Positions 7,517 through 9,523 of a DNA stretch of 9,523 nt are shown here, piece after piece (the first letter of the stretch is position 1; every line of letters starts with the position of its first letter). The notes under the pieces were generated by a model, which did no database searches, was not told the origin of the DNA, and saw nothing but the letters and a program-made list of their open reading frames with translations. Made by a program: the position numbers and the translations under genes. Origin of the DNA: CAYNST01 sp964399955 (lineage in GTDB: Bacteria > Pseudomonadota > Gammaproteobacteria > Pseudomonadales > Cellvibrionaceae); NCBI GenBank assembly GCA_964399955.1, contig CAYNST010000128.1, positions 1 to 9,523 of the forward strand, in the 5' to 3' direction.

Positions 7517-7538
7517 ATACATTCGCAAGTGAATGTAT
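7517..7538. promoter_or_regulatory. Operator 2, over the tetR promoter
   Basis: ATACATTC (7517-7524) and GAATGTAT (7531-7538) are perfect 8-bp arms around a six-base spacer. The core ACATTC-N6-GAATGT is the same as operator 1, with centres 198 bp apart. The site covers the region just before and within the tetR -10 element TATACT (7536-7541), so occupancy would repress the repressor gene itself. The stretches ACATACATT (7515-7523) and GTGAATGTAT (7529-7538) are the same as in the two halves of the E. coli AcrR box as I recall it, but here the halves are four bases further apart. Negative autoregulation is inferred. Confidence 0.8.
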
Positions 7539-7541
7539 ACT
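7536..7541 (+). promoter_or_regulatory. Probable -10 element of tetR
   Basis: TATACT matches the sigma-70 -10 consensus at five of six positions and directly overlaps the right arm of operator 2. No good -35 hexamer lies at the usual distance (7512-7519 reads TCCACATA), so the promoter would be weak or depend on an activator. A start near 7548 would leave a leader of about 59 bases before the tetR ATG. Confidence 0.45.
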
Positions 7542-7606
7542 AAGCGTAATGCAGCCTTAGCCGCACACTGTGCCGGGACATCAAAACACGATGGGTTGGG
7601 AGCAAA

Positions 7607-8248
7607 ATGGTACGCAAAACAAAAGAAGATGCACTTGAAACCCGCAATCAGTTGCTGGACGCAGCGGAGAAGACATTCCTTGAGAAAGGCTTCTCGCACA
7701 CCAGCCTGAAGGATGTGGCTTTGGTTGCGGGCCTTACGCGCGGAGCCGTTTACTGGCACTTCAAGAACAAGGCAGACCTTTTGGAGGCGCTGATAGAGCG
7801 CGTCCGTTTGCCGGCGGAGACCCTTGGAGATTGCGGTGCAGCAGGTGAAGATTTGGAGCCTCTGGACCGTCTGCGTCAGTTTGCCGTGCAGGCGCTGAAA
7901 GAAACCGCCGTCAATCAGCGCCGCAGAAGGGTGTTTACCATATTATTTCACCGGTTCGAATTCAACGAAGAGGTCCGCAGCGTGGAGCTTAGGCAACAGG
8001 CGGCGTTCCTGGACGGCCTGCAGCGGGTGCAACAAAGCCTGCAATGCGCTGCCAACCGAGGCCAACTCCCCCGCAACCTGGACGCCCACAAAAGTGCGGT
8101 GGCGTTTCAGGCACTGTTCATTGGCTTGATGTCCAACTGGCTATTCATGCCGCGCAGTTTTGACCTGGAAGGCAGTGCTGTGGCCATGGTTGACAGCTTT
8201 TTTGTGATGCTGCAACACAGTGAAAGTATGCGGCTTATCCAGCCATAG
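7607..8248 (+). CDS. acrR: TetR-family repressor of the efflux operon (AcrR/TtgR type)
   Basis: This is a ligand-responsive DNA-binding repressor, expected to dimerise and block the adjacent pump operon until a drug-like compound releases it. It is 213 residues (E. coli AcrR 215). The N-terminus RKTKEDALETRNQLLDAA is close to AcrR's RKTKQEALETRQHILDVA. The helix-turn-helix is at about 33-54 (TSLKDVALVAGLTRGAVYWHF), with the family's recognition helix GAVYWHF. The ligand domain fills residues 65-213 and keeps the AcrR-like motif NWLFMPRSFDL (177-187). ATG has GGGAG (7598-7602) four bases upstream. The gene is divergent from the pump operon with operators in between, and it converges on the RES toxin gene five bases past its TAG. 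TtgR, MexR-independent regulators and other AcrR paralogues are alternative names; the inducer is unknown. Confidence 0.93.
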   Translation: MVRKTKEDALETRNQLLDAAEKTFLEKGFSHTSLKDVALVAGLTRGAVYWHFKNKADLLEALIERVRLPAETLGDCGAAGEDLEPLDRLRQFAVQALKETAVNQRRRRVFTILFHRFEFNEEVRSVELRQQAAFLDGLQRVQQSLQCAANRGQLPRNLDAHKSAVAFQALFIGLMSNWLFMPRSFDLEGSAVAMVDSFFVMLQHSESMRLIQP

Positions 8249-8253
8249 ACGTA

Positions 8254-8958
8254 TCAGGAGGCGATTGTCAGCAGCGTCTCGCCGGGTGTTCTTTCCACCA
8301 CAATGCGTTGCTGCTGCAAGCTGTAGGTCAGATAACAGTGGTTGCGAGGGTTGGCCAGAACGCCGGGCGAAAACACCGCGTAGATGTCGCCGCTGCAACG
8401 CGCCGAGCGGGTAACCAGCCCGGGATGGCCCTCGCGGTGAATTCTTCCGCCAATTTGCTGGGTGTAGCTGTAGTTTTGTGGCGCCACCAGCGCTGGATGA
8501 GACCGCACCAGGCCGCGAAAATCCAGTAGCAGCGCCTGGCAATGAACCAGGTATACCTTACGCTCTACCTTCACACCGTCTTTTTTATCCCAGCCGGCGT
8601 CACTCAGCAAACCCTTCACCCAATGATAGGCCGTTTCATGCACTGTTGTTTCCAGGCTGTCTGCTCCGTACCAGACGCCATAAGAACCGTCGCTGTAGCG
8701 CGACTGCGCCCAGTGCGAAAAGGGGTAGCGTATTGCCTGAAAATACTCGGACTCTTCAAAGGGCCGGTCTATAACGGGTTGATGACTGCCATGGGTAAAA
8801 GGCTTGGCGGACATCTCCAGCTTTTGAGCTGCAGCCCAAGCGGCGGAGGACGGGCTCAGGTCGTCAAACAAGTCCTGGCTTTCGCGCAGTGAGACAATGT
8901 TGCGGAAACTGTCTGCGTCGCAATTGTAATTCTTGATCTGGTCGAATATATCGGTCAT
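8254..8958 (-). CDS. RES-domain toxin (NAD+-depleting type II toxin)
   Basis: RES toxins such as MbcT degrade cytoplasmic NAD+ and stop growth when free of their antitoxin. The 234-residue product has an N-terminal region of about 75 residues, longer than in the compact toxins, then the RES fold. The three name-giving residues can be placed: arginine in SRYSDG (R87) before GVWYGA, glutamate in TTVHETA (E108), and serine in GLVTRSAR (S185). The intervening stretch NYSYTQQIGGRIHREGHPG (162-180) is also family-like. Assignment of the exact catalytic residues is by pattern and not by alignment. The ATG shares one base with the antitoxin's TGA (TGATG), and no good Shine-Dalgarno is seen, so production probably depends on antitoxin translation. 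The gene ends five bases from the convergent tetR stop with no terminator visible. Confidence 0.9.
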   Translation of the reverse strand: MTDIFDQIKNYNCDADSFRNIVSLRESQDLFDDLSPSSAAWAAAQKLEMSAKPFTHGSHQPVIDRPFEESEYFQAIRYPFSHWAQSRYSDGSYGVWYGADSLETTVHETAYHWVKGLLSDAGWDKKDGVKVERKVYLVHCQALLLDFRGLVRSHPALVAPQNYSYTQQIGGRIHREGHPGLVTRSARCSGDIYAVFSPGVLANPRNHCYLTYSLQQQRIVVERTPGETLLTIAS

Positions 8959-9344
8959 CAGCGGCCCCGGGCCTGATCGAGATAGGCCCTGACCATCAAT
9001 AACCCCGCAAAGCCGTAATCTCTCACGGCATCCGCGGGAGAAAGCCCCCCCATTGCCCGGTTGCGGGTTTTCATCCAGGCGTAAGCCAGCTCGCGATTGT
9101 GCGGGAAGAGCAGGCGCAGGTTTTTGTGAATGCCCAGTAAAATGCCAACGCGCTCCAAAAGATCGCGATTTTGCGCCAGCGGCTCACCGCGACGATAACG
9201 CGCCAGGGCGCTGCGGTTGCTGGGCGCAAGTCCCAGCAGTTCTAGGCTTTCTTCGGTGCTCAAGCCCCAATGCTCAAATAACGTCATGATCATTTTGGCT
9301 ATCTCGCCCCGCTCTGTGGCGGGAAGATCGCGCTCCGGTTTCAT
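8958..9344 (-). CDS. Xre/MbcA/ParS-family antitoxin of the RES toxin
   Basis: This is the antitoxin partner, expected to bind and neutralise the RES toxin with its C-terminal domain and to repress the operon with its N-terminal helix-turn-helix. The start is set at 9344 and not at the upstream in-frame ATG (9377), because AGGAGG (9355-9350, minus strand) lies five bases before it; the longer form would start on a codon inside the predicted promoter. The 128-residue protein has an Xre-like N-terminus (about 13-68, with TEESLELLGLAPSNRSALAR then YRRGEPL). The toxin-binding domain (about 70-125) has the hallmark order: GIHKNLRLLFPHNRELAYAW, then MGGLSPADAVRDYGFAGLLM. The spaced pattern Lf..N...A..W and G.SP.dav is that of the MbcA/ParS/DUF2384 C-terminal domain. 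It comes first and the toxin second in the operon, overlapping by one base, the usual order for Xre-RES loci. Confidence 0.9.
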   Translation of the reverse strand: MKPERDLPATERGEIAKMIMTLFEHWGLSTEESLELLGLAPSNRSALARYRRGEPLAQNRDLLERVGILLGIHKNLRLLFPHNRELAYAWMKTRNRAMGGLSPADAVRDYGFAGLLMVRAYLDQARGR

Positions 9345-9349
9345 GATCG

Positions 9350-9355
9350 CCTCCT
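9350..9355 (-). promoter_or_regulatory. Consensus Shine-Dalgarno fixing the antitoxin start
   Basis: AGGAGG on the minus strand, a perfect match to the anti-Shine-Dalgarno, is followed by five bases (CGATC) and then ATG at 9344. It is the strongest ribosome site in the window and decides the shorter start. It fits the need to make antitoxin in excess over the toxin, whose own start has no comparable site. Confidence 0.85.
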
Positions 9356-9367
9356 CTAGGTGACAAC

Positions 9368-9422
9368 ATGCAACCAATATAACATTATTTGTAGCAAATG
9401 CAACAGGGTGCTCCTTGTTGCA
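9368..9422. repeat. Candidate antitoxin-binding repeats around the TA promoter
   Basis: The heptamer ATGCAAC occurs twice in direct orientation (9368-9374 and 9398-9404), 30 bases apart, on either side of the -10 element. A third, inverted partial copy, GTTGCA, lies at 9417-9422. Between the first two is the inverted repeat ATTTG (9387-9391) / CAAAT (9395-9399). Autoregulation by the antitoxin or the toxin-antitoxin complex is usual in this family; which of these elements is the operator is an inference. Confidence 0.45.
9376..9403 (-). promoter_or_regulatory. Promoter of the antitoxin-toxin operon
   Basis: On the minus strand TTGCAT (9403-9398) and TATATT (9381-9376) are 16 bases apart. The -10 is extended by TGT upstream (TGTTATATT, 9384-9376). 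Transcription would begin near 9369, leaving a leader of about 25 bases. The spacer contains most of an inverted repeat, ATTTG-TAG-CAAAT (9387-9399), placed where a repressor would block polymerase. Confidence 0.65.
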
Positions 9423-9425
9423 CAG

Positions 9426-9459
9426 AACGGATGCCTGCGACCTGCTAAACGGACGCCTG
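9426..9459. repeat. Short direct repeat near the right edge
   Basis: AACGGATGCCTG (9426-9437) and AACGGACGCCTG (9448-9459) match at 11 of 12 positions with a 22-base period, close to two turns of the helix. They lie upstream of the antitoxin promoter. No gene is recognisable from here to the window end (9460-9523), although ATG at 9518-9520 could begin one that runs off the edge. Confidence 0.35.
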
Positions 9460-9523
9460 TCCTAAGAATCGGAGCAAACCGGGCTAATCCGTCCCTGCAG
9501 AAACCTAACGGCAAAGGATGAGG

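Larger units (their letters stand above)
7260..7606. other. Divergent control region between efflux operon and tetR
   Basis: This 347-base gap separates the minus-strand pump operon from the plus-strand repressor gene. It contains the pump promoter and an operator at the left (7321-7371), an unexplained hairpin in the middle (7450-7495), and an operator overlapping a tetR -10 element at the right (7517-7541). I find no small gene with a convincing ribosome site inside it. An alternative plus-strand promoter can be drawn (TTGATT at 7408-7413, 16-base spacer, TATGCT at 7430-7435); if used, it would place the hairpin in a long tetR leader. A short inverted repeat, TTAAC/GTTAA (7413-7427), overlaps it. 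Confidence 0.75.

Noticed and set aside
7424..7759. Minus-strand open frame reaching from the control region into tetR
   Set aside because: It overlaps the helix-turn-helix coding part of tetR on the other strand and both the operator and the promoter. No ribosome site or family pattern supports it.
9345..9377. Upstream ATG giving an 11-residue longer antitoxin
   Set aside because: The perfect Shine-Dalgarno AGGAGG sits five bases before the internal ATG at 9344, and the upstream ATG lies within the predicted -10 region, so the longer form would probably not be transcribed whole.
1..9523. CRISPR arrays, tRNA or rRNA genes, insertion sequences
   Set aside because: No regularly spaced repeats, no cloverleaf with an anticodon arm or TTCRANNC-type loop, and no transposase or paired terminal inverted repeats were seen.

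Overview
The window looks like the chromosome of a Gram-negative gammaproteobacterium. Three proteins carry lipoprotein signal peptides, there is a complete tripartite efflux pump of the AcrAB/MexAB-OprM/TtgABC type with its own TetR-family repressor, and coding is dense with overlapping genes. A Cellvibrionales-like or Pseudomonas-like marine or soil bacterium would fit, but the lineage is an inference from general character and not from a marker gene.

Layout, left to right. Bases 1-274 hold no gene I can support, but include a nested inverted repeat (55-103). A plus-strand gene (275-1414) encodes a secreted lipoprotein of unknown function that is visibly more AT-rich than its neighbours. 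It converges on the efflux operon, and a 12-bp perfect stem (1424-1458) sits between the two as a probable terminator.

The efflux operon runs leftwards on the minus strand from about 7336 to 1543: periplasmic adaptor (7259-6084), RND inner-membrane pump (6083-2949) and outer-membrane channel (2952-1543). The junctions are extremely tight: stop codon directly abutting a GTG start, then a 4-base ATGA overlap. This suggests translational coupling and balanced production of the three parts. The pump keeps the proton-relay residues and the phenylalanine-rich drug pocket of AcrB at nearly identical positions, so it should be an active drug/proton antiporter.

The 347-base gap between the operon and the divergent tetR gene (7607-8248) is the control region. 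It has a good minus-strand promoter for the pump. Two operator-like palindromes share the pattern ACATTC-N6-GAATGT, one over the pump transcription start and one over the tetR promoter. Their arms match the E. coli AcrR box as I remember it, but with the half-sites set four bases further apart. The repressor itself resembles AcrR strongly at its N-terminus and in a C-terminal motif, so autoregulation plus pump repression, relieved by ligand, is the expected circuit.

The right end (minus strand, 9344-8254) is a type II toxin-antitoxin pair: an Xre/MbcA/ParS-type antitoxin followed, with a one-base overlap, by a RES-domain toxin expected to degrade NAD+. The toxin gene converges on tetR with only five bases between stop codons and no visible terminator. 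A promoter with an extended -10 and several short repeats precedes the antitoxin. The last ~120 bases contain no recognisable gene.

Nothing here is clearly a new kind of system. The most distinctive points are the paired, expanded AcrR-like operators and the terminator-less abutment of a RES toxin gene against an efflux repressor gene.
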